Below the pieces are notes generated by a model that was given only the letters and a program-made list of their open reading frames with translations, was not told the origin of the DNA and did not search any database. From the NCBI RefSeq assembly GCF_010550245.1, contig NZ_JAAGLU010000019.1:1-64000 (forward strand): a stretch of DNA of 64,000 nt, in the 5' to 3' direction. A program made the translations under genes and the position numbers. This DNA is from Streptomyces sp. SID12501. Lineage in GTDB: Bacteria; Actinomycetota; Actinomycetes; Streptomycetales; Streptomycetaceae. Shown in pieces: positions 28,399-37,875 of this stretch (within the stretch, counting starts at the first letter, position 1; each line of letters starts with the position of its first letter).

Positions 28399-31300
28399 AT
28401 GACGCCAGCAGCTCAGCGCGAGACCGAGCGGACGGGGGCGCAGCCGCTCCCCGAAGAGGGGAATCTGGTCGAGGTACGCGGCCAGTCATGGGTGGTCGCC
28501 CGCGTCGAGCCGTCTCCGGCCGCGTCCGACGGCGAGGAGAACCGGCGCCCCGCGACCCTGGTCCACCTCCAGTCCGTCGCCGACGGCCGCTTCGGCGACA
28601 CCCTCTCCGTGATTTGGGAGGTCGAGCCCGCCCGCCGCGTCCTGCCCGCCGGATCCCTGCCCGACGCCTCCACGGGCTCCTACGACTCCCCGAACCGCCT
28701 CGCCGCGTTCCTCGACGCCGTCCGCTGGTCCGCCGTCGCCTCCGCCGACGGCAAAACCCTCCAGGCCCCGTTCCGCTCCGGCGTCGCCGTCGAGCCGTAC
28801 CAACTGGAGCCGGTCTCCCGGGCGGTCGGCGCGCCCCGCGTCAACCTCCTCCTCGCCGACGACGTCGGCCTCGGCAAGACCATCGAGGCCGGCCTTGTCG
28901 TGCAGGAACTCATGCTGCGTGGCCGGGCCCGCCGCACCATGGTCGTCTGCCCGGCAGGCCTCACCCTCAAGTGGCGTGACGAGATGGCCGAGAAGTTCGG
29001 CCTGGAGTTCACCATCGTCGACTCCGAGCACTGCGCCCGCCTGCGCCGCACCCACGGCACTGCCGCCAACCCCTTCCGCGTTCACCCGCTGACCATCGTC
29101 TCCCTGCCCTGGCTTCGCGGCCACAAGGCCCAGCGCCTCCTCGACGAGGTCATCGGCGCCCCCGAGGAGAGCTCCGACGGCGAGCACAAGCGCTTCTTCG
29201 ACCTGCTCGTCCTCGACGAGGCGCACCACGTCGCCCCCGCCGCGCCCAAGCAGGTGTACGCCGTCGACTCCCAGCAGACCAAGCTGATCCGGCGCATGGT
29301 CCCGCACTTCGAGCACCGCCTGTTCCTCTCCGCCACCCCGCACAACGGCTACCCCGAGTCGTACACGGCGCTCCTGGAACTCCTCGACCCCCAACGCTTC
29401 ATTCGCGGGCCTCAGGGTCCTGACAAGGAAGCCCTCAAGGACACCGTCGTACGACGCCTGAAGTCGACGATCACCAACACGGACGGCACGCCCCGCTTCC
29501 GCACCCGGAAGACCCTCGAACTCTCCGTCGACTACACCCCGCAGGAACGCGAGATCCACCAACTGCTCGGCTCTTTCGCCGAGTTGCGGCGGGGGAAGCT
29601 GACCCCGAAGGCCCGGGGCGGCCGTCGCGCCGCCGACCTGGTGACCCTGTTGCTGAAGAAGCGGCTGTTCTCCTCCCCGGCGGCCTTCCTCCACACCGTC
29701 CAGGTCTATCTCTCCCATCTGGAGGACACCGGCCCCGCGCGCGGCCGTACGGCCGCCGCCGAAGTCCCCGAGTGGCTTGAGGAGTTCGCCGACCTTGTCG
29801 CCGATCTCGACGACACGGGTCTGGTCGACGCCGAGGACGACGCCCTGACCCGCTCCACCTCGCTCACCCCGGCGGAGGACGGCCAGGAACTGGACCTGCT
29901 CCAGGAGATGGAACGCTGGGCCCTCACCCACGAGGCCGCGCCCGACTCCAAGGCCGAGGCGCTGATCGCCCAACTCAAGGCCGTCTGCCGCCCCGACGGC
30001 AAGAAGTGGACCAACGAACGGGTCGTGGTCTTCACCGAGTACCGCGACACCCAGAAGTGGCTCCACGACCTCCTCCAGCAGGAGGAACTCACCGACGGGG
30101 GCCGCGTCGAGCGCCTGCACGGCGGCCTGACGGCCGAGGAGCGCGAGCGCATCCGTCTCGGCTTCCAGACCGAGCCGTCCCGCGCGGAGGGCAGGGTCCG
30201 CATCCTCCTGGCCACCGACGCCGCCGGCGAGGGCATCGACCTCCAGAACCACTGTCACCGCCTGATCAACTACGACATCCCCTTCAACCCCAACAAGCTC
30301 GAACAGCGCATCGGCCGTATCGACCGCTGGGGCCAGAAGCACGACCCGGAGATCACCCACTTCATCGGCTCCGGCTGGCAGCAGGCCCAGGCCGGCTCCT
30401 ACGAGGCCGACCTGGAGTTCCTCTCCCGGGTCGCCAAGAAGGTCGCGCGCATGGAACACGACCTCGGCTCCGTCAACGCCGTCCTGGCCGACGCCGTACA
30501 GCGCCGGATGACCGGCGACACGGCGCCGGTCGACATCGAGAACGCCAAGCCCAGGCCGATCAAGGGCCGCCGTACGGGCGGCGAGGTCGCCCCGGAGCAG
30601 AACGTCACCGCGCAGACGAAGCGGCTCGCCGACCAGTACGACGAGACGGTCAGCGCGCTCGGCCTCACCCCGGGCAACGTCAAGCGCGTCGTCGACACCG
30701 CGCTGGCACTCGACAACCAGCCCCCGCTGCTGCCGTCCACACTGCGGGCGGAGGACTTCGAGCCGGGCGACCTCTTCGACGTGCAGCCCCTGTCCGGCAG
30801 TTGGGAGCGGGCCACCCGCGGCCTCGCCCACAAGCTCCGCGAGGGCGAGCAGCGCCCGCTCACCTTCTCCCCGGCGGTGGCCGCGCAGGGCAGGGACGAC
30901 GTGGTCCTCGCCCACCTCAAGCACCCGCTCGTCGCGCTCTCCACACGCCTGCTGACCGCGGCCGTCTGGAACGCCGACGTGATCGACCTCAACCGCGTCA
31001 CCGCCGTCGTCACCGACGACCCGGCCGTGACAGCGACCCTCGTCTCCGCGTACGCGCGATACGTCCTCGTCGGCGCCGACGGCACCCGCCTGCACGAGGA
31101 AGTGCTGTACGCGGGCGGCTGGTTCGGCGAAACCGGCCGCTTCCGCCGCTGGGAGTCGGTCAACGAACAGGGCAGGGTCCTCTCCGGGGCACTCACCGAG
31201 GGCATCGAGGCGGCCCCGCACCTGCGCAGGGAACTCACTGAGGCCTGGCCGAGGCTCCGCGACCCCCTCTACCAGTCCGTGAAGGCCCGCGCCGGCGAAC

Positions 31301-31644
31301 TCGGCCGCCAGCTGGAGAGCAGGCTCGCCGACCGCCGGGCGGAGGAGGAGCGCCGCATCACCGGGACCCTCGACCGCTTCGAGGCCATACTGCGGGCCAA
31401 GCTCAAGGAGGAGGGCGAGGGAGAGGGCGAACAGCTCGCGCTCCTGTCCACCCATGAACTGACCGGCCACGAGCGCCGCCAGTTCGAGGACGACCGCCGC
31501 CGCTGGCAGGAACGCCTCGAAGGCCTCCCCGCCGAACGGATGCGAGAACTCGCCGCCATCGCCGCCCGCTACCGCGAGCCCCGCTCCCACCTCTTCCCCG
31601 CCGCAGTCGTCTTCGTGATCCCCGCAAAGGAAGCCCGCCGATGA
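28399..31644 (+). CDS. drmD: SNF2-type helicase of the DISARM DrmD family
   Basis: A 1081-aa SF2 helicase. The first RecA lobe has the Walker A motif DDVGLGKT (about 154-161), DEAHH (273-277) and SATPHNG (about 311); the second lobe has the arginine-finger motif QRIGRIDRWGQ (about 636). An N-terminal beta domain of about 100 residues and a long C-terminal region (650-1081) ending in helices follow the DrmD layout. In class 1 DISARM, DrmD works with a methylase and DrmABC to block phage DNA; drmA, drmB and drmC are not in this window. The gene overlaps the next methylase start by ATGA, so the two are coupled. The assignment to DrmD rests on domain order and partner, not on a search. Confidence 0.8.
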   Translation: MTPAAQRETERTGAQPLPEEGNLVEVRGQSWVVARVEPSPAASDGEENRRPATLVHLQSVADGRFGDTLSVIWEVEPARRVLPAGSLPDASTGSYDSPNRLAAFLDAVRWSAVASADGKTLQAPFRSGVAVEPYQLEPVSRAVGAPRVNLLLADDVGLGKTIEAGLVVQELMLRGRARRTMVVCPAGLTLKWRDEMAEKFGLEFTIVDSEHCARLRRTHGTAANPFRVHPLTIVSLPWLRGHKAQRLLDEVIGAPEESSDGEHKRFFDLLVLDEAHHVAPAAPKQVYAVDSQQTKLIRRMVPHFEHRLFLSATPHNGYPESYTALLELLDPQRFIRGPQGPDKEALKDTVVRRLKSTITNTDGTPRFRTRKTLELSVDYTPQEREIHQLLGSFAELRRGKLTPKARGGRRAADLVTLLLKKRLFSSPAAFLHTVQVYLSHLEDTGPARGRTAAAEVPEWLEEFADLVADLDDTGLVDAEDDALTRSTSLTPAEDGQELDLLQEMERWALTHEAAPDSKAEALIAQLKAVCRPDGKKWTNERVVVFTEYRDTQKWLHDLLQQEELTDGGRVERLHGGLTAEERERIRLGFQTEPSRAEGRVRILLATDAAGEGIDLQNHCHRLINYDIPFNPNKLEQRIGRIDRWGQKHDPEITHFIGSGWQQAQAGSYEADLEFLSRVAKKVARMEHDLGSVNAVLADAVQRRMTGDTAPVDIENAKPRPIKGRRTGGEVAPEQNVTAQTKRLADQYDETVSALGLTPGNVKRVVDTALALDNQPPLLPSTLRAEDFEPGDLFDVQPLSGSWERATRGLAHKLREGEQRPLTFSPAVAAQGRDDVVLAHLKHPLVALSTRLLTAAVWNADVIDLNRVTAVVTDDPAVTATLVSAYARYVLVGADGTRLHEEVLYAGGWFGETGRFRRWESVNEQGRVLSGALTEGIEAAPHLRRELTEAWPRLRDPLYQSVKARAGELGRQLESRLADRRAEEERRITGTLDRFEAILRAKLKEEGEGEGEQLALLSTHELTGHERRQFEDDRRRWQERLEGLPAERMRELAAIAARYREPRSHLFPAAVVFVIPAKEARR

Positions 31645-34600
31645 GCCCCCGCCGCCCCATGAGCGCCGGAGTAGCCGCCGCCAAGGCCCAGGCCGTCGAC
31701 GGCCGTCGGCAGCACCAGGAGTGGCTCGACCTCACCGAGGTCTCCGGCCCCTTCCTGACCATGCCCGTCCTGCTGCGCGCCTGGCCCCAGCTCGACGCCC
31801 TGGAGAAGGACGAGCGCGCCCGCCTCCGCGCCCGCCACGCCGACTGGCAGACGGACACCACGGCGGGCCGCGACGAGTGGGTGGCCTACGTCCTCGGCCG
31901 CCTCCTCGGCTGGGACGACGCGTTGACGTTCCGCCAGGGCGACTCCGAGCACCACGGTCTGGACCGCCTCACCCTGCGCGTCGCGGAGCACAACACCGAG
32001 GTGCGCCCCGACTTCGCGCTCATCGAACCGGGCACGGACCTCGCGGTCGAACCGGACGCGGAGTCCGCCACCAAGCGCGTACGCCTGCTCGGAATGACGG
32101 TCCCGGCCGGTACGGCGCCCACTTCCCGCGTAGGCGGTGGCGGCGACTGGTCCGCAGCGCCCGCCGACCGTCTGGCCCGCCTCCTGCGCCACCACGGCGT
32201 ACCGCTCGGCCTGGTCACCGACGGCCGCTGGTGGTGCCTGGTCTGGGCCCCACTCGGCGGCGTCACGACGACAGCCGTCGTCGACTCCATCGGCTGGAAC
32301 GAACGGGCCGAACGCAACGTAGTCCGCGCGTTCGTATCGCTCCTGCGCCGCCGCCGCTTCTTCGAGTACGACGACGCCGAGACGCTGGTCGGCCTGCTGA
32401 AGGCGAGCCTCGCGGCGGGCGAGGACGTCACCGAGGCACTGGGCGTCCAGGTCCGCCAGGCCGTCGAACTCCTCGTGGACGCCATCGGGCGCGCGGACGT
32501 ACGGGCGGTCGAGCGCGGGGCACCCGGCCTGCACGCGTCGGGCGTGAGCGCGGGCGAGGTCTACCGCGGCGCGGTCGCGGTCATGATGCGAGTCGTCTTC
32601 CTGCTGTTCGCGGAGGAACGGGGCCTGCTCCCGGCGGACAACGAGGTGTACGCCCGCTCCTACTCCGCCCGCTTCCTGCGCGACGAGTTGAAGGCTCGGG
32701 CCGACGAGGAGGGCGAGACGTCACTGGAGCACACGACGTCCGCGTGGCACCGCCTCATCGCCCTCTTCCACGCCGTGCACGGGGGAGTGGACCACCCGGG
32801 CTCGGGCTTCCACCTCCCCGCGTACGACGGCTCGATCTTCGACCCCGACAAGTACCCGTGGCTGGAGCGCACCACCCCGCTCCTGCCCATCGACGACCGC
32901 ACGGTCCTGCACATGCTCCAGGCGGTCCAGGAGGTCCGCGTCGGCAGGGGCAAGGACCGCGAGGTCCGCACGCTCAGTTTCCGCGCGCTGGACGTCGAGC
33001 AGATCGGTTACGTGTACGAGGGCCTGCTGTCATTCGACGGGCGCAGGGCAACTGAGCACATGGCTGGCCTGATCGGCCCCGAGGGCCTGGAACACGAGGT
33101 CGGCCTACGGGAGTTGGAGACGCTGGCGGCGAAGGCCGGCGGCTCCCTGAAGACGCTCGCCGCATCCATCCACGAGAAGTGGAAGGACCCCAAGCCCCCG
33201 GCAACGACAGGCCAGTTGGAAAAGAAGCTCGCTCCGCTCGGCACAGAGGACGCGACGGAGGCACGCCGCCGGCTGAACGCGGTCACAAAGGACCCGGCCC
33301 TGACGGAGCGGCTGCTGCCCTTCGTCGGCATCCTCCGCGACGACCTGCGCGGCCTGCCGACGGTCATCCCGAACGGCGCGCTGTACGTCACGGAGTCGTC
33401 CCTGAGGAAGAACACGGGCACGCACTACACGCCCCGCTTCCTCGCGGAGGAGGTCGTACTGCACGCGTTGGAGCCGCTGGTGTACGAGCCCGGCCCGCTC
33501 CAGACAGCGGACACGGGGGAGTGGCGCCTGAAGTCGGCGGACCAGATCCTCGACCTCAAGGTCGCGGACATCGCGATGGGCTCGGCGGCGTTCCTGGTCG
33601 CGGCCTGCCGTTACCTGGGCGACCGCCTCATCGAGGCCTGGGAGTCCGAGGGCCGCGCGGACGCGATGGCGTACCGGGCGGGCCGTGCCGTGGACGCGGT
33701 GACGGCGGTGGACGCGGAGCAGGATCCGGTGGTCGTCGAGGCGCGACGCCAGATCATCGAGCACTGCCTGTACGGCGTCGACATCAACCCGATGGCCGTG
33801 GAGATGGCCAAGCTGTCGCTGTGGTTGGTCTCCATGGACCCCGGGCGGCCGTTCACGTTCCTGGACGACAGGTTGGTGGCGGGGGACTCGCTGCTGGGCG
33901 TGCACAACATGGAGCAGATTCAGTCCGTCCACATGAAGCCGGGGCAGCAGGCCGACGTCCTGGCCGAGCAGGCACGGGAGTTGGTGGACCAGCTGACGCG
34001 GGAGCGGTTGGCCATCACGGCCATCAAGGGGGTTGACCTGCCCGCGCTCCAGGAGAAGCGGGAGCGGCTGGAGGAGGTCAACCGCCATTCGCGGCGACTG
34101 CGGCTGGTGGGGGACCTGATCGCGGGGGCGGCGATTGCCACTTGTGCTTCGGGGCGGGTGCCTTGGTACGAGGAGGAGGGCGGGGATCGGGTTCGGGATC
34201 TGTTCCCTCGGGCTGCGTGGATCGTGCAGCGGATCATGGAGGACGGGGTCGAGGATGACTCCGAGGTGGTGCGGGAGGCTCGGGCTACGGCGGAGGAGTG
34301 GCTGGGGGCGGAGCTGCCGGAGGGGGCGTTGGAACGGCGGCCGGTGCATTGGCCACTCGTCTTCCCTGAGGTGTCCACGCTGGGCGGTGGGTTCGACGCC
34401 ATTATTGGCAATCCGCCGTTCCTGGGGGGAACCAAGATTAGCGGCTCCTTGGGTAAGACATATCAACAGTATCTCGGTGAATATCTAGCAGCAAAGCCAG
34501 GCGACAGGGCTGACCTCGTAGCGTATTTTGTACTGCGGACCTCGAATCTTCTCAACGTTGGCGGACAGGCGGGGGTTATCGGCACAAACACGCTTGCGCA

Positions 34601-35969
34601 GGGAGATACGCGTGAGATTGGGTTCGATCGACTTGTTCACGAGGGCGTCGAGATCCGGAGGGCCAAGAAGAACAAGTACTGGCCTACGAAATCTGCATCC
34701 CTGAAGTATTGTGCCACCTGGTTCACTAATGCGCCGGTCGCTGCCAATGCGGCGCATTTCATTGATGATCGCCAGGTGCCCTTGGGTATCTCCTCGTCCC
34801 TTGACCCGATCTCCAGAGTAGGCCGTTGGACCGAGTCGCTCTCAGGCAATAGAGATCGCTCGTACAGCGGGGCATACGTCCTTGGGATGGGATTCACGCT
34901 GTCGCAAGAGGAAGCGATGGAATGGATCTCGGATGACCCCAGGTACTCTGAAGTTCTTTTCCCCTATCTAAATGGAAAGGATGTCAATTCGAGCCCGACT
35001 TTTACCTCCGGGCGCTGGGTAATTAATTTCCATGAATGGTCGGAGAAGATGGCCATGAGTTACCCCAAGGCATATGACAGGATTCGCAGTGAAGTTCTCC
35101 CGGAGAGGGCGAATAAGGATCCGAAATCCTATCCCGGCCTGATGGATCGATGGTGGATCTACTGGCGTCCGCGGGGTGAATTGAATGCAGCTCTTGCAGG
35201 CAAGGAAACGTGTGTCGTCCTTTCCCGCTCTAGTGATCTGGCAATGGCCGCCATGGTTCCTACCGGTCAGGTGTATTCAGAAAAGACCGTGGTATTCCCG
35301 TCCGGTGACTACGGGTTGCTCGCCCTGTTGTGTAGCGGTATTCACTATTGGTGGGCGATTGATCATGGGCTGGCGCAGCCCAAGGTCCCTAACTATAGCC
35401 CCACGGACATTTTTGAAAGCCTTGTCCGCCCGTCCGTTTCTGTCGTACATGCGGAACTTGGCGCCAAGCTCGATGCTGCGCGCAGTAATGTGATGAAGGC
35501 GCGGAATATCGGACTGTCCGACGTTTACGGTCTGATTCATGACGAATCTTGCCAGTCGGCAGATATTATTTCCCTGCGTCATCTCCAGGAAGGAATTGAT
35601 CGGTCGTTCATCGAGATGTATGGGTGGCGTGACCTGTTGGGAGAGGGTGCGCATATCGAGTCATCCGATCTGGATCATGAAGCCTTTCGACTCGATTACG
35701 GCTTCCACGAGACTGACCTAGGCACCCGCTACACCATCGGCCTCCTCGCCCGAACCGAGATTATTGACCGCCTCCGTCAGCTGAATCACCAGGCATACGC
35801 TGACGAGGTTCACCTCGGTCTGCACAAGGGTGTGACGGAGAAGAAAGCGAGGGATAAGCACCCCGACCTGCCCGCGCCGTCGCCCGAGGCCATCCGGAAG
35901 CGCAAGGAGCAGCTTGCCGCGCGAGGTGGGTCGGATTTCGGTGAGGGCGCTGAGGGCGCCCTGTTCTGA
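31641..35969 (+). CDS. large adenine DNA methylase (Eco57I/DrmMI-like) coupled to the helicase
   Basis: A 1442-aa methylase that overlaps drmD by four bases. A variable N-terminal domain (1-420) is followed by a helical block, the GTHYTPRFLAEEVV sequence, a SAM motif DIAMGSA (643-649, where DPAxGSG is usual) and the catalytic NPPF (924-927). The specificity part follows (about 930-1350), then a short closing domain. No nuclease motif was seen. It most likely marks host DNA for the DrmD system, as DrmMI does in class 1 DISARM, or is an Eco57I-type modification enzyme. Everything after the NPPF codons up to about 35700 is far lower in GC than the rest of the gene. Confidence 0.85.
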   Translation: MSPRRPMSAGVAAAKAQAVDGRRQHQEWLDLTEVSGPFLTMPVLLRAWPQLDALEKDERARLRARHADWQTDTTAGRDEWVAYVLGRLLGWDDALTFRQGDSEHHGLDRLTLRVAEHNTEVRPDFALIEPGTDLAVEPDAESATKRVRLLGMTVPAGTAPTSRVGGGGDWSAAPADRLARLLRHHGVPLGLVTDGRWWCLVWAPLGGVTTTAVVDSIGWNERAERNVVRAFVSLLRRRRFFEYDDAETLVGLLKASLAAGEDVTEALGVQVRQAVELLVDAIGRADVRAVERGAPGLHASGVSAGEVYRGAVAVMMRVVFLLFAEERGLLPADNEVYARSYSARFLRDELKARADEEGETSLEHTTSAWHRLIALFHAVHGGVDHPGSGFHLPAYDGSIFDPDKYPWLERTTPLLPIDDRTVLHMLQAVQEVRVGRGKDREVRTLSFRALDVEQIGYVYEGLLSFDGRRATEHMAGLIGPEGLEHEVGLRELETLAAKAGGSLKTLAASIHEKWKDPKPPATTGQLEKKLAPLGTEDATEARRRLNAVTKDPALTERLLPFVGILRDDLRGLPTVIPNGALYVTESSLRKNTGTHYTPRFLAEEVVLHALEPLVYEPGPLQTADTGEWRLKSADQILDLKVADIAMGSAAFLVAACRYLGDRLIEAWESEGRADAMAYRAGRAVDAVTAVDAEQDPVVVEARRQIIEHCLYGVDINPMAVEMAKLSLWLVSMDPGRPFTFLDDRLVAGDSLLGVHNMEQIQSVHMKPGQQADVLAEQARELVDQLTRERLAITAIKGVDLPALQEKRERLEEVNRHSRRLRLVGDLIAGAAIATCASGRVPWYEEEGGDRVRDLFPRAAWIVQRIMEDGVEDDSEVVREARATAEEWLGAELPEGALERRPVHWPLVFPEVSTLGGGFDAIIGNPPFLGGTKISGSLGKTYQQYLGEYLAAKPGDRADLVAYFVLRTSNLLNVGGQAGVIGTNTLAQGDTREIGFDRLVHEGVEIRRAKKNKYWPTKSASLKYCATWFTNAPVAANAAHFIDDRQVPLGISSSLDPISRVGRWTESLSGNRDRSYSGAYVLGMGFTLSQEEAMEWISDDPRYSEVLFPYLNGKDVNSSPTFTSGRWVINFHEWSEKMAMSYPKAYDRIRSEVLPERANKDPKSYPGLMDRWWIYWRPRGELNAALAGKETCVVLSRSSDLAMAAMVPTGQVYSEKTVVFPSGDYGLLALLCSGIHYWWAIDHGLAQPKVPNYSPTDIFESLVRPSVSVVHAELGAKLDAARSNVMKARNIGLSDVYGLIHDESCQSADIISLRHLQEGIDRSFIEMYGWRDLLGEGAHIESSDLDHEAFRLDYGFHETDLGTRYTIGLLARTEIIDRLRQLNHQAYADEVHLGLHKGVTEKKARDKHPDLPAPSPEAIRKRKEQLAARGGSDFGEGAEGALF
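34400..35700. other. low-GC segment covering the specificity region of the methylase
   Basis: Sampled 60-base lines here contain about 47-53% G+C (34981, 35401), against about 73% at 33481 in the same gene. Codons ending in A or T are common from the NPPF motif onward and stop being common where the C-terminal domain begins. The reading frame is intact throughout, as expected for a swapped target-recognition domain. Confidence 0.8.
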
Positions 35970-35981
35970 GCCAACAGCATG

Positions 35982-36030
35982 ACAACGGGCTCGCTCACGT
36001 CATTCCAAGTGACGTGAGCGAGCCCGTTGT
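35982..36030. terminator. 21-bp perfect hairpin, bidirectional terminator
   Basis: Arms 35982-36002 and 36010-36030 are perfectly complementary around the 7-base loop TTCCAAG. It lies between the convergent stops of the methylase gene and the DUF397 gene and marks the end of the drmD unit. Confidence 0.85.
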
Positions 36031-36054
36031 TACGCTCAGAAGCCTCGCTCGGCT

Positions 36055-36261
36055 CTACTCCACCGTGAGCGCCACGAACGCCGCCCACTCGCCCCGGTCG
36101 ACCCGCAGTGCCGGCCCGCCATCCACGGCCTTCGAGTCCCGCACGTACATGGCGTCCAGGCCGACGGCCACCTCTACACAGTCGCCGCCGTCCGATCCGC
36201 TATAGCTGCTCTTGAACCAGCGCAGCTCGCTCACGTTCTCGGATACCTGCTCCACGCTCAT
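36055..36261 (-). CDS. DUF397 family protein
   Basis: A 68-aa protein with the DUF397 signature: ELRWFKSSYSGSDGGDCVEVAV, followed by MYVRDSKAVDGGPALRV and a C-terminal helix. The ATG at 36261 overlaps the stop of the XRE regulator by ATGA. In Streptomyces such genes almost always pair with an XRE-DUF5753 gene (WhiJ/BldB-like systems) and are thought to antagonise or modulate it. Confidence 0.92.
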   Translation of the reverse strand: MSVEQVSENVSELRWFKSSYSGSDGGDCVEVAVGLDAMYVRDSKAVDGGPALRVDRGEWAAFVALTVE

Positions 36262-37124
36262 GTCTCTCCAACCATCCGTTCGATGAGCCGTGAAGACTCT
36301 TCGACGTTCAAGGCCTGCGATCGCAGCTTGCCATATCGCAAGGCGAAGGCACTGACGTCGGTGGGCTCTGAGACGACGCACCCGACGCCTTGGGACTCGA
36401 AGTACCCGAGTTGATTGTGCTCCTGTGTCTCCACCACCACGAACGGACCGTTCTTGCCCGGGTGGAAGCCCCGTCGAGCGGGCATGATCTGGACCTCCAC
36501 GTTACGCAACGCGCTTACTTCCAGCAGTCGTTGCCACTGTGCGCGCATCACCTCCAGGCCAGCCACCGGATCGCGCAACGCCTCCTCGCTGATGATGAAG
36601 GACAACTCGACGAGCGGCACGCGCGTCAGTAGCCTCTGCCGACTCAGCCGCGCTTCCGTGTGCTGGTCGATGATTTCCTCGCTCAGTGGCGGACAGTGCC
36701 CGGCGAACACTGCCCGGGCATACCCCTCCGTCTGCAACAGCCCCGGCACCAGCAGCGGATCGTACGAGAACCGGCTCACGACCTCCGCCTCGATCAGCGC
36801 GAAGTTCCGGAAGAACCTCGGCAACTTCGCCCGATCCACCTCCCCCTGCAACGCCTCCAGAACCCCGCCCGCCTCCAACACCCGTTCCGCCGCCACCGTG
36901 AACGCCGCCTTCGCCGGCCGTCGGCCCTGCTCGACCGAGGCGACCTGCTCCAGTGAGTAGCCGATCGCGTCCCCGAACTGCTGCTGGTTCAACCCGGCCC
37001 GCTTGCGCAGGTACTGCAACAGCACCCCGTACGCCGACCACACGCCCGGCAGATCGGGCCCCTCGTCCTTGGTCTTCGCGCCCCGACCCGTCCTCGTGTC
37101 CCGTACGTCCCGTACCGTCCTCAC
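36258..37124 (-). CDS. XRE helix-turn-helix regulator with DUF5753 domain
   Basis: A 288-aa regulator. The HTH is at about residues 30-85 (LRKRAGLNQQQFGDAIGYSLEQVASVEQG) and the DUF5753 domain follows (EAEVVSRFSYDPLLVPGLLQTEGYARAVF; FHPGKNGPFVVVE). It forms a coupled pair with the DUF397 gene and is divergent from an anti-sigma-like ATPase gene, the standard Streptomyces arrangement. These regulators influence development and antibiotic production. GTG 37124 is used; the frame stays open to 37256 and other starts are possible. It is the only dedicated DNA-binding regulator in the defence island and a candidate for binding the TGTGAACWRAG sites, without direct evidence. Confidence 0.88.
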   Translation of the reverse strand: MRTVRDVRDTRTGRGAKTKDEGPDLPGVWSAYGVLLQYLRKRAGLNQQQFGDAIGYSLEQVASVEQGRRPAKAAFTVAAERVLEAGGVLEALQGEVDRAKLPRFFRNFALIEAEVVSRFSYDPLLVPGLLQTEGYARAVFAGHCPPLSEEIIDQHTEARLSRQRLLTRVPLVELSFIISEEALRDPVAGLEVMRAQWQRLLEVSALRNVEVQIMPARRGFHPGKNGPFVVVETQEHNQLGYFESQGVGCVVSEPTDVSAFALRYGKLRSQALNVEESSRLIERMVGET

Positions 37125-37351
37125 AGCCCCACGCCCTTCCCATCGCGCTCCACGCCCCGCACTCGGCCGCGCTCGCCACCGGTTCATGTCCAACGCGACG
37201 TGCGGGAACCGGGACACGCGCCGGACCCGTACAACGCCCGTACAAGCCCCGTACAATCAAGCCCACAGCCGGTCGCCCACCCCGTACGACGAGGGCGACG
37301 TACGGCCGTCGTACCTGGTCAGTGGGCCATGCACCCCGCCACGCTGACACC

Positions 37352-37813
37352 GTGACCCACCATCAGCTCACCGACGAGGCGAAGCCGCCTCTCACTCCCG
37401 TCCGCCAACTCACCCTGCGCTTCAGCAGTACGAGACGCGGCGCGCGCCTCGCCCGCCAACTCGCCGTCCAGCAGTTCACCGAGTGGACAGGCATCCCGTA
37501 CGACTCCGACCCCGCCCGAGCCGTCGCCCTCGTCACCGCCGAGCTGGCGTCGAACGCGTTCCGCCACGGCAGCCTCCCCGGCAGGGACTTCCGGCTGAGG
37601 TTGCTCCTCCTGCCCGACCGATTCCGCGTAGACGTGACCGACACCCGCCCCGAACGCCTCCCACCGCCCGTGACGCCACAGCCCGCCGACGAGACCTCGG
37701 GCCGCGGACTGCTCCTCGTCCAGGCCTATGCCGACCGTTGGGGATGCACGGGCCGTGACGCGTACACGAAGACGGTCTGGGCGGAGGTGCCGCTGCGCAC
37801 CACGGGCGCGTGA
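37352..37813 (+). CDS. HATPase-domain anti-sigma-factor-like regulatory protein
   Basis: A 153-aa protein with a single GHKL ATPase domain of the RsbW/SpoIIAB type: N box ELASNAFRHG, a shortened middle with DVTDTRPERLP, and the G box SGRGLLLVQAYADRWG. It has no membrane or kinase-dimerisation part, so it acts as a soluble anti-sigma or partner-switching kinase. Divergent from the XRE/DUF397 pair, with which it is usually associated. Confidence 0.88.
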   Translation: MTHHQLTDEAKPPLTPVRQLTLRFSSTRRGARLARQLAVQQFTEWTGIPYDSDPARAVALVTAELASNAFRHGSLPGRDFRLRLLLLPDRFRVDVTDTRPERLPPPVTPQPADETSGRGLLLVQAYADRWGCTGRDAYTKTVWAEVPLRTTGA

Positions 37814-37875
37814 CGCTCAACCCTCGTCAGGTCCAAGCCTGTTGGAAGTCGCCGCAACGCCGACGAAGGAGACGG

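Noticed and set aside
28486-31590. 1034-aa open frame on the minus strand
   Set aside because: Shadow of the DrmD-like gene; no domains and no start signal.
28399-35969. Complete class 1 DISARM system
   Set aside because: No drmA, drmB or drmC gene was found in the window; only the helicase and methylase are present.
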